Under the pieces are notes generated by a model. That model ran no database searches, was not told the origin of the DNA, and worked only from the letters and a program-made list of their open reading frames with translations. Below are positions 1-8,500 of a stretch of 19,082 nt of DNA, one piece after another. Origin of the DNA: Ferrovibrio sp964429465. GTDB lineage: Bacteria > Pseudomonadota > Alphaproteobacteria > Ferrovibrionales > Ferrovibrionaceae. The stretch lies in the NCBI GenBank assembly GCA_964429465.1, contig CAYSCA010000043.1, positions 1-19,082 of the forward strand. The letters run 5' to 3'. Numbering within the stretch: the stretch's first letter is position 1; the number at the start of each line of letters is the position of its first letter. A program made the translations under genes and the position numbers.

Positions 1-1239
<1,239 letters not shown>

Positions 1240-1249
1240 TATTCTCTCC

Positions 1250-2179
1250 ATGGCCCTGCTGATCTATTCGAAGAACCATCCGGTCGCCGACTGGGGTGCC
1301 GCCATCGCCAAGCTGGCACCCGATCTGGATATCCGCCTCTATCCCGAGATCGGCGATCCGGCCGATATCGACGTGGCCCTGGTCTGGAAGCCGCCGCCGG
1401 GCCTGCTGCAGGGCCTGCCGAATCTGAAGCTGATCCAGTGCTTCGGTGCCGGCGTCGACGGCATCCTGGCCGATCCTAACGTGCCGCGCCATGTACCGCT
1501 GGCCCGCGTGGTCGACGGCAGACTGACCGTCGGCATGAGCGAATACGTTCTGCTGCATGTGCTGCGCTTCCATCGGCAAACGGAAACGATGCTGCAGAAC
1601 CAGCGCAACCGCACCTGGCGCTGGCTGCCGCCGGTGGACGCTTCCGAGCGCATCATCGGTATCATGGGCATGGGCACGCTGGGCATGGATGCGGCGAAGA
1701 AGCTGCTGCCCTTCGGCTTCCAGGTGGTGAGCTGGAGCCGCAGCCTGAAGGCCGTCGACGGCGTCACCAGCTTTCATGGCGACGAGCATCTGGACGGCTT
1801 CCTCAGGCTCTGCAACGTGCTGGTCTGCCTGCTGCCGCTCACGCCGCAGACCCGCGGCATCATCAACCGGCGCACGCTGTCGCTGCTGCCGCGCGGCGCC
1901 TATGTGATCAATGCCGGCCGCGGCGGCCATGTGGTGGAGGCCGACCTGCTGCATGCGCTGGACAGCGAATGGCTATCGGGCGCGACGCTGGACGTCTTCC
2001 ATGAGGAGCCGCTGCCGCCCGACAGCCCGTTCTGGACACATCCGAAAGTGACGGTAACGCCGCATAACGCGGCCGACAGCATCCCGGCCCATGTGGCGCC
2101 GCAGATCGTCGACAATATCCGCCGCCTGCAGGCCGGCCAGCCGGTCCTGCGTCTGGTCGATTACGAGCGGGGCTACTGA
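1250..2179 (+). CDS. D-2-hydroxyacid dehydrogenase, glyoxylate/hydroxypyruvate reductase A-like
   Basis: A 309-residue NAD(P)H-dependent dehydrogenase that reduces 2-oxoacids such as glyoxylate or hydroxypyruvate. The Rossmann nucleotide motif GMGTLG is at residues 140-145. The catalytic residues are visible as Arg224 (NAGRGGH), Glu253 (DVFHEEPLP) and His272 (TPHNAAD). The segment LPLTPQTRGIINRRTL is typical of the GhrA branch, as are the length and the absence of a C-terminal ACT domain. I chose the ATG at 1250 because homologues begin with the ALLIYSK strand. An in-frame ATG at 1217 would add 11 unrelated residues and overlap the transporter gene. No strong ribosome-binding site precedes either start. 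As the last gene after a peptide-type transporter, it may process an imported hydroxy- or keto-acid, but this is inference. The exact substrate is unknown. Confidence 0.9.
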   Translation: MALLIYSKNHPVADWGAAIAKLAPDLDIRLYPEIGDPADIDVALVWKPPPGLLQGLPNLKLIQCFGAGVDGILADPNVPRHVPLARVVDGRLTVGMSEYVLLHVLRFHRQTETMLQNQRNRTWRWLPPVDASERIIGIMGMGTLGMDAAKKLLPFGFQVVSWSRSLKAVDGVTSFHGDEHLDGFLRLCNVLVCLLPLTPQTRGIINRRTLSLLPRGAYVINAGRGGHVVEADLLHALDSEWLSGATLDVFHEEPLPPDSPFWTHPKVTVTPHNAADSIPAHVAPQIVDNIRRLQAGQPVLRLVDYERGY

Positions 2180-2189
2180 CCCAGGGCAG

Positions 2190-2284
2190 ATCGTCACCCT
2201 TGGGCGAAGCCCGACGGTCCATTCCAATCATCCGCGTGACGGAAATGGCAGTTGGATGCTCGGGCTTCGCCCAAGCATGACGAT
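2190..2284. repeat. 95-bp palindromic intergenic element between convergent genes
   Basis: Two 25-base arms, 2190-2214 and 2260-2284, are reverse complements at 23 of 25 positions, including a perfect 16-base core (CTTGGGCGAAGCCCGA at 2199-2214 against 2260-2275). The 45-base loop holds a smaller imperfect stem, CCATTCC at 2219-2225 with GGAAATGG at 2241-2248. It lies between a plus-strand dehydrogenase gene and a minus-strand lipoprotein gene. It could act as a bidirectional transcription barrier, or be a copy of a dispersed REP-like repeat. No second copy is visible in this window. Confidence 0.75.
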
Positions 2285-2323
2285 TTTCGTGAACGCGCCC
2301 TCAGTTCGGCGACCTCTGCCGCC

Positions 2324-2728
2324 TCACTCCCACTTGCGGAAGATCTCGACGAACTTCTCTTCGCCGCAGGCCACGAAGTAGCCGCGCACGACGCAATTCT
2401 CGGTCTCGCCGAGGCGCTTGCGCACGGCCTGGAGCGCCGGCAGCATTTCCTTGGCGATCGCCTTTTCCTTGAAGCGCATCACTTCGCCTTCGGTACGCGC
2501 GCCGTCATAGACGACGCCGATGCGTTCCTCGGCCTGGATCTGCGGCCGCTGGCGGTAATAGCTGTTCAGGCTTTTCAGGCCGCCGGTCTTCTGGATGAAT
2601 TGCTGGAAATTGCTGAGGCCCGTATAGCGCTGCTCGGGTGCCGTCTTCTTGTCCTGGCAGGCGGCGAGCGCCAGCAGGGCGACACACAGGATTGCGACAG
2701 CGGGCAGGCGAGCGCGCCGGTAAGACAT
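2324..2728 (-). CDS. Small predicted lipoprotein, function unknown
   Basis: A 134-residue protein with a basic N-terminus (MSYRRAR), a hydrophobic stretch and a lipobox ending LALAAC, with the lipidated cysteine at residue 24. The mature part is about 111 residues, charged and probably helical. It has two more cysteines near the C-terminus (NCVVRGYFVACGEE), which could form a disulfide in the periplasm. Asp at +3 after the cysteine (CQD) does not by itself settle inner versus outer membrane retention. A clear ribosome-binding site (GGAGGGG) lies just before the ATG. I do not recognise the family. It lies 80 bases downstream of priA on the same strand, with a likely promoter of its own between them. 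Confidence 0.8.
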   Translation of the reverse strand: MSYRRARLPAVAILCVALLALAACQDKKTAPEQRYTGLSNFQQFIQKTGGLKSLNSYYRQRPQIQAEERIGVVYDGARTEGEVMRFKEKAIAKEMLPALQAVRKRLGETENCVVRGYFVACGEEKFVEIFRKWE

Positions 2729-2776
2729 CTTTTCCCCTCCGACTTTCCGGCGCCGCGACCCCTCGGGAACCGGTCA

Positions 2777-2804
2777 GTTATATGTGTACCTCTTAAAACC
2801 GCAA
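2777..2804 (-). promoter_or_regulatory. Possible sigma-70 promoter for the small lipoprotein gene
   Basis: Read on the minus strand, TTGCGG (2804-2799) is followed after 16 bases by TATAAC (2782-2777). The -10 box matches consensus at 5 of 6 positions and the -35 box at 3 of 6. It sits about 50 bases upstream of the lipoprotein start, in an otherwise unexplained AT-richer patch after the priA stop. Confidence 0.4.
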
Positions 2805-2808
2805 CTTC

Positions 2809-4998
2809 TCAGAGAAAGCTATAAGGATCGATATCAACGGCGCGTTTTACAGCCGAGGGTAGTCTGATCTTCGAAACCCATTCGCGCAGTACTTTCGGGA
2901 CATCGATGTCCCGCGCGGCCCGGAGCAGCAGCCGTTCGCGGAACCGGCCGCGCAGATAATGCAGCGGCGCCGGCGCCGGACCCAGCACGCTCAGGCCCGG
3001 TCCGCGCGGTGCGGCCTGGGCCAGCGCCCGGGCCGCCGTCTCGACCTGGGCCTGGTCGGCCCCGCTGACCACGATGGCGGCCAGCCGGCCGAAGGGCGGC
3101 ATGGACGCCCGCTGCCGCTCGGCCATCTCGGCGGCGATGAAGCCGGCGGAATCATGCCGCGCCATGGCCGCGATCACCGGATGCTCGGGGTTGAAGCTCT
3201 GCAGCAGCACGCGGCCGGGATGCTGGGCGCGGCCGGCACGGCCCGCCACCTGGGTGAGCAGCTGATGCGTGCGCTCGGCCGCGCGCGGATCGCCGCCGGC
3301 CAGCCCGAGATCGGCATCGACCACGCCGACCAGGGTCAGCAGCGGGAAATGATGGCCCTTGGCCACGATCTGGGTGCCGACCAGGATGTCGATCTCATGC
3401 CGCTCCATCCGCTCGATCATGGCGGAAATCTCCCGCGGCGTATTCGCGGTATCCGAGGCCATCACCGCCAGCCGCGCATCGGGGAAAAGGCTCGCCGCCT
3501 CCTCCGCCAGCCGCTCGACGCCCGGCCCGCAGGCCTTGAAGCGGTCTTCCGCGCCGCAGGAAGGGCAGACCTGGGGCAGGCGCTGCTGATGGCCGCAATG
3601 ATGGCATTGCAGGCGGCCATGGCGCTTGTGCTCGACCAGCCAGGCCGAGCAGTTCGGGCAGTTCAGCCGGTGCCCGCAGGCGCCGCAGAGCGTGAGTGGC
3701 GCATAGCCGCGGCGATTGAGGAACAGCATCGCCTGCTCGCCCGCCTTCACGGTCTCCTCCAGCGCGGCGATCAGCGTGCTGCTCAGGAAGCGCTGCGCCG
3801 GCAGCTTCTCCTTGCGCAGGTCGACGATATCGATCTGCGGCAAGGATGCCGCGCCATGGCGCTCGGGCAGCACGGCATGGCCATAGCGCCGCCGCGCCAC
3901 GTTATGCAGGCTTTCCAGCGATGGGGTCGCCGAGGCCAGCACGCAGGCAATGCCTTCCAGCTTGGCGCGCACCACGGCCATGTCGCGGGCATTGTAGATG
4001 ACGCCTTCCTCCTGCTTGTAGGAGGCGTCATGCTCCTCGTCGACGACGATCAGGCCGAGATCGCTGTAGGGCAGAAACAAGGCCGAACGGGCGCCGATCA
4101 CCACCTGCGCCTCGCCGCGGCTGACCGCGAGCAGGGTCGCGGCGCGGCGCGCCTCGCTGATCTCCGAATGCCAGGCCCAGGCCGGCGCGCTGAACCGCTG
4201 CTCGAAGCGGTCGAGCGATTGCTGGGTCAGCGCGATCTCGGGCAGCAGCACCAAGGCCTGCCGCCCGGCGGCGAGGCAGGCGGCGATCGCCTCGTAATAG
4301 ACTTCCGTCTTGCCGGCACCGGTGACGCCTTCCAGCAGGGTGACCGAGAAGTCGCGCGCCTCCACCGCCGCGCGCAGGCTGGCAGCGGCTTCGGCCTGCG
4401 CCGTGCTGAGCGGGCGGCCCTGCGCCCGCCAGTCCGGCTTCGCCGGCGGCCGGAAAGCCGGCACGCTTTCCGCTTTCAGCGCCCCCAGCTCCACCAGCTT
4501 GCGCACCACGGCGGGCGAGACCGCGGCGGCCTCGGCCAGTTCCGTCGCGCCGAGGCCCGGGCGCTCAGCGGCGATCTGCAGCACGCGGCTTCTCTGCGGC
4601 GTGGCGCGCTGTGCGCTCGGCCGCATCTCCACCGGGCCGCCGGCGGACAGCACCTGGCGCTGCGGCGGCGGCCCGATCAGCGCGCGCGGCTCGGGCAGGC
4701 ACATCTTCAGCACCGCGCCGGTGGGATTGAGCGTATAGCCGGCCACCCAGTCGACCAGCCGGCGCAGCGCCTCGCCCAAGGGTGGTGCCTCGCAGCGCCG
4801 GATCACAGCTTTGACCTTGGCGGCCGGCAGCGGCTCCGGCCTACCATCCCAGACCACGCCGAGCGAGACGCGATTGCCGATCGGCACCTCCACGACGTCG
4901 CCCGGCTGCAAGGACCCAGCCCCGCCCGCCCGGTAGGTGAAGGGCTCGGCCAGCGGGAGCGGCAGCAGGACGCGGATCAGCGGGTCGGGACTTGTCAA
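2809..4998 (-). CDS. priA: Primosomal protein N' (replication restart helicase PriA)
   Basis: A 729-residue superfamily 2 DNA helicase that reloads the replisome at stalled or repaired forks. The N-terminal 3'-DNA-end-binding domain covers roughly residues 8-105 (LPLAEPFTY, GDVVEVPIG), followed by a winged-helix linker. Walker A is at about residues 224-232 (GVTGAGKTE) and the DEEH box at 320-323. The zinc-binding module has all eight cysteines, at 438, 441, 447, 450, 465, 468, 478 and 481. The helicase C-lobe contains VGTQIVAKGHHFP and QVAGRAGR. Length is normal for the family. The start is a TTG codon at 4998-4996, and the downstream frame begins TSPDPLIRVLLP as in homologues. No strong ribosome-binding site is seen. 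It is transcribed divergently from fsa. Confidence 0.97.
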   Translation of the reverse strand: MTSPDPLIRVLLPLPLAEPFTYRAGGAGSLQPGDVVEVPIGNRVSLGVVWDGRPEPLPAAKVKAVIRRCEAPPLGEALRRLVDWVAGYTLNPTGAVLKMCLPEPRALIGPPPQRQVLSAGGPVEMRPSAQRATPQRSRVLQIAAERPGLGATELAEAAAVSPAVVRKLVELGALKAESVPAFRPPAKPDWRAQGRPLSTAQAEAAASLRAAVEARDFSVTLLEGVTGAGKTEVYYEAIAACLAAGRQALVLLPEIALTQQSLDRFEQRFSAPAWAWHSEISEARRAATLLAVSRGEAQVVIGARSALFLPYSDLGLIVVDEEHDASYKQEEGVIYNARDMAVVRAKLEGIACVLASATPSLESLHNVARRRYGHAVLPERHGAASLPQIDIVDLRKEKLPAQRFLSSTLIAALEETVKAGEQAMLFLNRRGYAPLTLCGACGHRLNCPNCSAWLVEHKRHGRLQCHHCGHQQRLPQVCPSCGAEDRFKACGPGVERLAEEAASLFPDARLAVMASDTANTPREISAMIERMERHEIDILVGTQIVAKGHHFPLLTLVGVVDADLGLAGGDPRAAERTHQLLTQVAGRAGRAQHPGRVLLQSFNPEHPVIAAMARHDSAGFIAAEMAERQRASMPPFGRLAAIVVSGADQAQVETAARALAQAAPRGPGLSVLGPAPAPLHYLRGRFRERLLLRAARDIDVPKVLREWVSKIRLPSAVKRAVDIDPYSFL

Positions 4999-5107
4999 GA
5001 GGGGGGTTCCGGTAGAACGGCCATCCGGGGTCGGGTATTGTTAACCACGCTGCTTATAGCATCGCTTGCGATTCGGGCAGCCATGTTTGCGCCAGGAGCT
5101 TAAAAGG

Positions 5108-5773
5108 ATGAAATTTTTCGTCGATACCGCGGATATCGCAGAGATCGCCGAACTGAACGAGACCGGCCTGCTGGACGGGGTCACCACCAATCCCTCGCTG
5201 GTGGCCAAGACCGGCAAGGATTTCGTCGCCACGGTCAAGGAAATCTGCAAGATCGTGAAGGGCCCGGTATCGGCCGAGGTGACCGCCACCGACCATGCCA
5301 CCATGCTGGCCGAGGGCCGCAAGCTGGCCGAGATCGCCACCAATGTGGCGGTGAAGGTCCCGCTCACCATGGACGGGCTGAAGACCTGCAAGATCCTCAG
5401 CGACGACGGCATCATGGTGAATGTCACTTTGTGCTTCTCGCCGGCGCAGGCGATCCTGGCCGCCAAGGCCGGCGCCGCCTTCATCTCGCCCTTCGTCGGC
5501 CGGCTCGACGATATCGGCCATGACGGCATGGCCCTGATTGCCGATATCGTGCAGATCTACAACAACTACTCCGACTTCAACACCGAGGTGCTGGTCGCCT
5601 CGATCCGCCACCCGATGCATGTCGTCGAGGCCGCCAAGCTGGGCGCCGATGTCTGCACCGTGCCGCCGGCCGTGCTGAAATCGCTGATCAAGCATCCGCT
5701 GACCGACAAGGGTCTGGATGCGTTTCTCGCCGACTGGAAGAAGACCGGGCAGACCATCCTGGGGAATGGCTGA
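5108..5773 (+). CDS. fsa: Transaldolase/fructose-6-phosphate aldolase family protein
   Basis: A 221-residue single-barrel enzyme of the small transaldolase family (TalC/FSA-like), cytoplasmic, acting on sugar phosphates by Schiff-base chemistry. It either moves a dihydroxyacetone unit in the pentose phosphate pathway or cleaves fructose 6-phosphate. The Schiff-base lysine is Lys83 in NVAVKVPLT. The family N-terminus MKFFVDTADI and the GVTTNPSL motif are intact. The ATG at 5108 is preceded by AGGAG at 5094-5098, nine bases away, which decides the start over an in-frame upstream ATG at 5066. The stop codon shares one base with the next start (TGATG), implying translational coupling to the DUF484 gene. 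Sequence alone does not separate transaldolase from aldolase activity. Confidence 0.94.
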   Translation: MKFFVDTADIAEIAELNETGLLDGVTTNPSLVAKTGKDFVATVKEICKIVKGPVSAEVTATDHATMLAEGRKLAEIATNVAVKVPLTMDGLKTCKILSDDGIMVNVTLCFSPAQAILAAKAGAAFISPFVGRLDDIGHDGMALIADIVQIYNNYSDFNTEVLVASIRHPMHVVEAAKLGADVCTVPPAVLKSLIKHPLTDKGLDAFLADWKKTGQTILGNG

Positions 5774-6492
5774 TGTCGGACCGTAGCGCCACCGCGAGCG
5801 ACCTCGCGCCGGCCCTGGCGGAAGCCGACGTGGTGGCCTGGCTGAAGGAGCATCCCGACCTGCTCAGCCGGCATCCCGATCTCTGCGAGGCTCTGCTGCC
5901 GCCGGGCCGCAGCCAGGGCGGCGACAATGTCGTCGACCTGCAGCGTTTCATGGTGCAGCGCCTGCAGGGCGAGCTCACCCGGGTCTCCCATGTCGGCAGC
6001 GAGATCCTCGATGCCAGCCGGCAGAATCTCTCGGCCACCCAGCGCGTGCATGATGCCGTGCTGGCGCTGCTGGAAGCCGATACCTTCGAGCATCTGATCC
6101 ATATCGCTACCCAGGACTGGACCGACCGGCTGGAGGTGGATGCGATCAGCCTCTGCGTCGAGGGCGACCCCAAGCGCATGACCGATATCGTCACCAGCGG
6201 CGTGTTCGTGCTGCCGCAGGGCGCGATCGATACCCTCCTGGGCGGCCTGCCGGCCCTGGTGCGCGATCATTGCGAAGCCGCCGAATGGCTCTATGGCCCG
6301 GCCGCCAACCTGATCCGCTCGGATGCGCTGGCGCGGCTCGATTTCGGCCCGACCGCGCCGCGCGCCATGCTGGCGCTCGGCGCGCGCGAGGCGGACAAGT
6401 TCCAGCCCAATCAGGGTACCGAGCTGCTGCAATTCCTCGCCGGCGTGCTCGGCCGCTGCGTGCGCTCATGGCTCGATCTGCCGCAACCGTAA
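5773..6492 (+). CDS. DUF484 family protein (GAF-like fold)
   Basis: A 239-residue cytoplasmic protein of the DUF484 family. The N-terminal family hallmark is visible: VVAWLKEHPDLLSRHPDL at about residues 20-37, then VVDLQRFMVQRLQ and a helical stretch, followed by a GAF-like C-terminal half starting near residue 95. The molecular role is not established. In many proteobacteria this gene lies directly before xerC, as here. It overlaps fsa by one base at its start and xerC by 25 bases at its end, so the three are likely one transcript. No membrane segment or signal peptide is seen. Confidence 0.9.
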   Translation: MSDRSATASDLAPALAEADVVAWLKEHPDLLSRHPDLCEALLPPGRSQGGDNVVDLQRFMVQRLQGELTRVSHVGSEILDASRQNLSATQRVHDAVLALLEADTFEHLIHIATQDWTDRLEVDAISLCVEGDPKRMTDIVTSGVFVLPQGAIDTLLGGLPALVRDHCEAAEWLYGPAANLIRSDALARLDFGPTAPRAMLALGAREADKFQPNQGTELLQFLAGVLGRCVRSWLDLPQP

Positions 6493-7445
6493 TCGAACGC
6501 GACGACGAGCGGCTGCCCTATTTTCTCGCCGCCGAGGATGCGAAAGCCGCCGCCGAGGCGTGGCATCGCTGGCTGGCGAAAGAGAAGCGCTTCGCGAAAC
6601 ACACCCTGCGCGCCTATGGCCAGGACCTGAGCGGCTTCCTGAGCTTCCTGAGCGACCATCTCGGCCAGCCGGCAACGCTGGATGACCTGCGCGGCCTGCG
6701 GCAGAGCGATTTCCGCGCCTGGCTGGCGCGGCGGCGCAATGACGGCCTTGAATCGACGTCGCTGGCGCGCAGCCTGAGCGCGATCCGCAGCTTCTTCCGC
6801 CGCCTGCAGCGCGACGGTCTGGTCGAAAATGCCGCCGCCGGGCTGATCCGCACGCCGAAACGGCCGCACAGCGTGCCGAAGCCGCTGAGCGTGGCGGCGG
6901 CGCAGCAGGTGATCGAGGCCGCTGACGAGGCGGACGCCGCGCCCTGGCTGCAGGCGCGCGACGCTGCGATCCTCACCCTGCTCTGGGGTGCTGGCCTGCG
7001 CCTGGGCGAGGCGCTGGGCCTCAACGGCGAGGACATTCCGAAGGGCGACAGCCTGCTGGTCACCGGCAAGGGCAACAAGCAGCGCATCGTGCCGATCCTG
7101 CCGGTCGTGCGCGAGGCGATCGTGGCCTATGCGAAGCTCTGTCCTTACGCGATCGCCGCCGGCACGCCGCTATTCTATGGCGCGCGCGGCCGGCGCCTCG
7201 ATCCCGCCATCGTGCAGAAGGCGATGCGCAATGCGCGGCGCGCGCTGAACCTGCCGGAGACGGCGACGCCGCATGCCCTGCGGCACAGCTTCGCCACGCA
7301 TCTCCTCGCGGGCGGCGGCGATCTGCGCACCATCCAGGAACTGCTCGGCCATGCCTCGCTGGCGACGACGCAGCGCTACACCGAAGTCGATGCCGAGGCG
7401 CTGCTGAAAGTCTACGCGACGGCGCATCCGCGGGCGCGGGCGTAG
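6468..7445 (+). CDS. xerC: Site-specific tyrosine recombinase XerC
   Basis: A 325-residue tyrosine recombinase that, with XerD, resolves chromosome dimers at dif. The N-terminal SAM-like DNA-binding domain spans about residues 25-125 (HTLRAYGQDLSGFLSFL). The catalytic domain has Arg178 (GAGLRLGEALGL), Lys201 (TGKGNKQR), His269 and Arg272 (HALRHSFATHLL), His295 (LLGHASLATTQ) and nucleophile Tyr304 (RYTEVD). All catalytic residues are present. The ATG at 6468 gives the usual family length, and the frame stays open further upstream only inside the DUF484 gene. The DUF484 context and housekeeping neighbours argue for XerC rather than a phage or island integrase. Confidence 0.95.
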   Translation: MARSAATVIERDDERLPYFLAAEDAKAAAEAWHRWLAKEKRFAKHTLRAYGQDLSGFLSFLSDHLGQPATLDDLRGLRQSDFRAWLARRRNDGLESTSLARSLSAIRSFFRRLQRDGLVENAAAGLIRTPKRPHSVPKPLSVAAAQQVIEAADEADAAPWLQARDAAILTLLWGAGLRLGEALGLNGEDIPKGDSLLVTGKGNKQRIVPILPVVREAIVAYAKLCPYAIAAGTPLFYGARGRRLDPAIVQKAMRNARRALNLPETATPHALRHSFATHLLAGGGDLRTIQELLGHASLATTQRYTEVDAEALLKVYATAHPRARA

Positions 7446-7446
7446 T

Positions 7447-7515
7447 CTCTTTCACCTGCGAGGCTGAGGGCCCGGCGGGCTCCCGCCCCAACCACGCCAC
7501 AATCGCAGGAAAGAG
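7447..7515. repeat. Imperfect inverted repeat downstream of xerC
   Basis: CTCTTTCACCTGCGA at 7447-7461 pairs with TCGCAGGAAAGAG at 7503-7515, leaving two bulged bases. The 41-base loop holds GC-rich minor stems such as GGCGGG with CCCGCC. It begins two bases after the xerC stop and could end or stabilise that transcript. It lacks a terminal T-run, so it is not a classical intrinsic terminator. Confidence 0.5.
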
Positions 7516-7529
7516 TGCCCGCAGCCGTA

Positions 7530-7535
7530 TATAAC
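7530..7535 (+). promoter_or_regulatory. Possible -10 box giving a near-leaderless transcript
   Basis: TATAAC (5 of 6 matches to consensus) ends seven bases before the ATG at 7543. With usual geometry, transcription would begin at about 7542. No convincing -35 box is seen at 16-18 bases upstream, and no ribosome-binding site precedes the ATG. Confidence 0.3.
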
Positions 7536-7542
7536 AGACGAC

Positions 7543-8352
7543 ATGCGCCGCCTGATCCTCCGCTACATCCTGCCTGCCCTTGCCGCCTTGATCGCCCTGC
7601 CGCTGCTGGTCTCGGGCGCCAGCGTCGCGACGGCCGAGCGCAAGCACTGGTCGACCTCGCGCTGGGACAGCGTCGGGCTGGCACCTGATCCGGTGACCTG
7701 GAAGGATGCCGTCATCCAGGTCTATGCCGCGCGCGTCTGGGGCTGGCGCGGCGCCTTCGCCGTCCATACCTGGATCGTGGTGAAGCCGGCCGGCGCGCCG
7801 GGCTATACCCGCTACGAGGTGGTCGGCTGGGGCGGCTCGCCCGTGCGGATCAGCCAGCGCGTGCCCGACGGCTACTGGGCCGGCAATGCGCCCGAACTGC
7901 TGCTCGACATGCGCGGCTCCGATGCGGCCGCAGCCATCCCGCTGATCATCGCGGCGGCCGAACGCTATCCGGGTCGTGACGGTTACGTGATGTGGCCCGG
8001 CCCGAACTCGAACAGCTTCGTCGCCTGGATCGCCCGCGAGGTGCCCGAGCTCGGCCTCCACATGCCGCCGACCGCCGTCGGCAAGGACTGGATCGGTTAT
8101 GACCGGATTTTCGCCGCGGCCCCCAGCGGCACCGGCTGGCAGCTTTCGCTGTTCGGCCTTGCTGGCGTCACCGCTGCGGCCACGGAAGGCCTCGAACTCA
8201 ATCTTCTCGGGCTGACCATCGGCGTCGACCTGCTGCGGCCCGCCATCAAGCTGCCGGGGCTCGGCCGCCTCGGTTTCCCGGCCGTCGATCCGGTCAAGGC
8301 GCCCGATGCGCCGCCGCCCGTATCCGCCGCAGCGGAGCATTCCGGCGGTTAA
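7543..8352 (+). CDS. DUF3750 domain-containing membrane-anchored protein
   Basis: A 269-residue protein with one N-terminal hydrophobic segment (residues 5-30), acting as a signal anchor or signal peptide, so the rest is probably periplasmic. The body matches DUF3750 by recognisable conserved blocks: VQVYAAR-type with WGWRGAFAVHTWI, YEVVGWGG, DGYWAGNAPELLLD, WPGPNSNSF and PPTAVGKDWIG. Conserved His, Trp and Asn residues in these blocks are typical of the family, but no activity is established. The C-terminal tail (VKAPDAPPPVSAAAEH) looks disordered. No ribosome-binding site is visible before the ATG. The bufferin precursor gene follows 148 bases downstream on the same strand, and a functional link is not shown. 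Confidence 0.88.
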   Translation: MRRLILRYILPALAALIALPLLVSGASVATAERKHWSTSRWDSVGLAPDPVTWKDAVIQVYAARVWGWRGAFAVHTWIVVKPAGAPGYTRYEVVGWGGSPVRISQRVPDGYWAGNAPELLLDMRGSDAAAAIPLIIAAAERYPGRDGYVMWPGPNSNSFVAWIAREVPELGLHMPPTAVGKDWIGYDRIFAAAPSGTGWQLSLFGLAGVTAAATEGLELNLLGLTIGVDLLRPAIKLPGLGRLGFPAVDPVKAPDAPPPVSAAAEHSGG

Positions 8353-8438
8353 CGCGCCTCACGGCCGCGTTATCCCTGCGGACATTTCCTACACCGCTCT
8401 GTTACACTCGGCGGCAACCGGCCGTGCTAGGTGATGAG

Positions 8439-8491
8439 GCGGCCGCGGAACGGCGAAGTCCTGTCTCGCGGCCGCTTTCATCCCAGACAGG
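8439..8491 (+). promoter_or_regulatory. Interleaved inverted repeats in the bufA1 leader (possible pseudoknot or switch)
   Basis: Arm A1 GCGGCCGCG (8439-8447) is the exact reverse complement of A2 CGCGGCCGC (8467-8475). Arm B1 CCTGTCT (8460-8466) is the exact reverse complement of B2 AGACAGG (8485-8491). The order is A1-B1-A2-B2, so the two stems either form an H-type pseudoknot or compete. B2 overlaps the AGGAG ribosome-binding site (8489-8493), so pairing of B would mask it. Regulation is inferred from geometry only. The A arms are each self-complementary as well. Confidence 0.45.
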
Positions 8492-8500
8492 AGCATCGAC

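Noticed and set aside
2959..5103. A 714-codon open frame on the plus strand opposite priA.
   Set aside because: It reads as Arg-, Gln-, His- and Ala-rich sequence with no motif, and mirrors the high-GC third positions of priA, which has complete helicase and zinc motifs.
5041..5107. TTGTTA followed by TATAGC as a promoter for fsa.
   Set aside because: The spacer is only about 11 bases, and no better -35 box lies at the right distance from TATAGC.
6468..7445. Tyrosine recombinase as a sign of a genomic island or integron.
   Set aside because: Its length, the DUF484 neighbour and the housekeeping context fit chromosomal XerC. No tRNA, attachment repeat or phage gene is nearby.
7060..8340. A 426-codon minus-strand frame opposite xerC and the DUF3750 gene.
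   Set aside because: It has low-complexity composition and spans two well-supported plus-strand genes. The DUF3750 blocks on the other strand are clearly conserved.
8447..8466. GGAAC at 8447-8451 as an ECF-type -35 box for bufA1.
   Set aside because: The nearest GTC-like -10 elements are only 6 and 11 bases downstream, too close for the usual 16-17 base spacer, and the region would overlap the leader stems.
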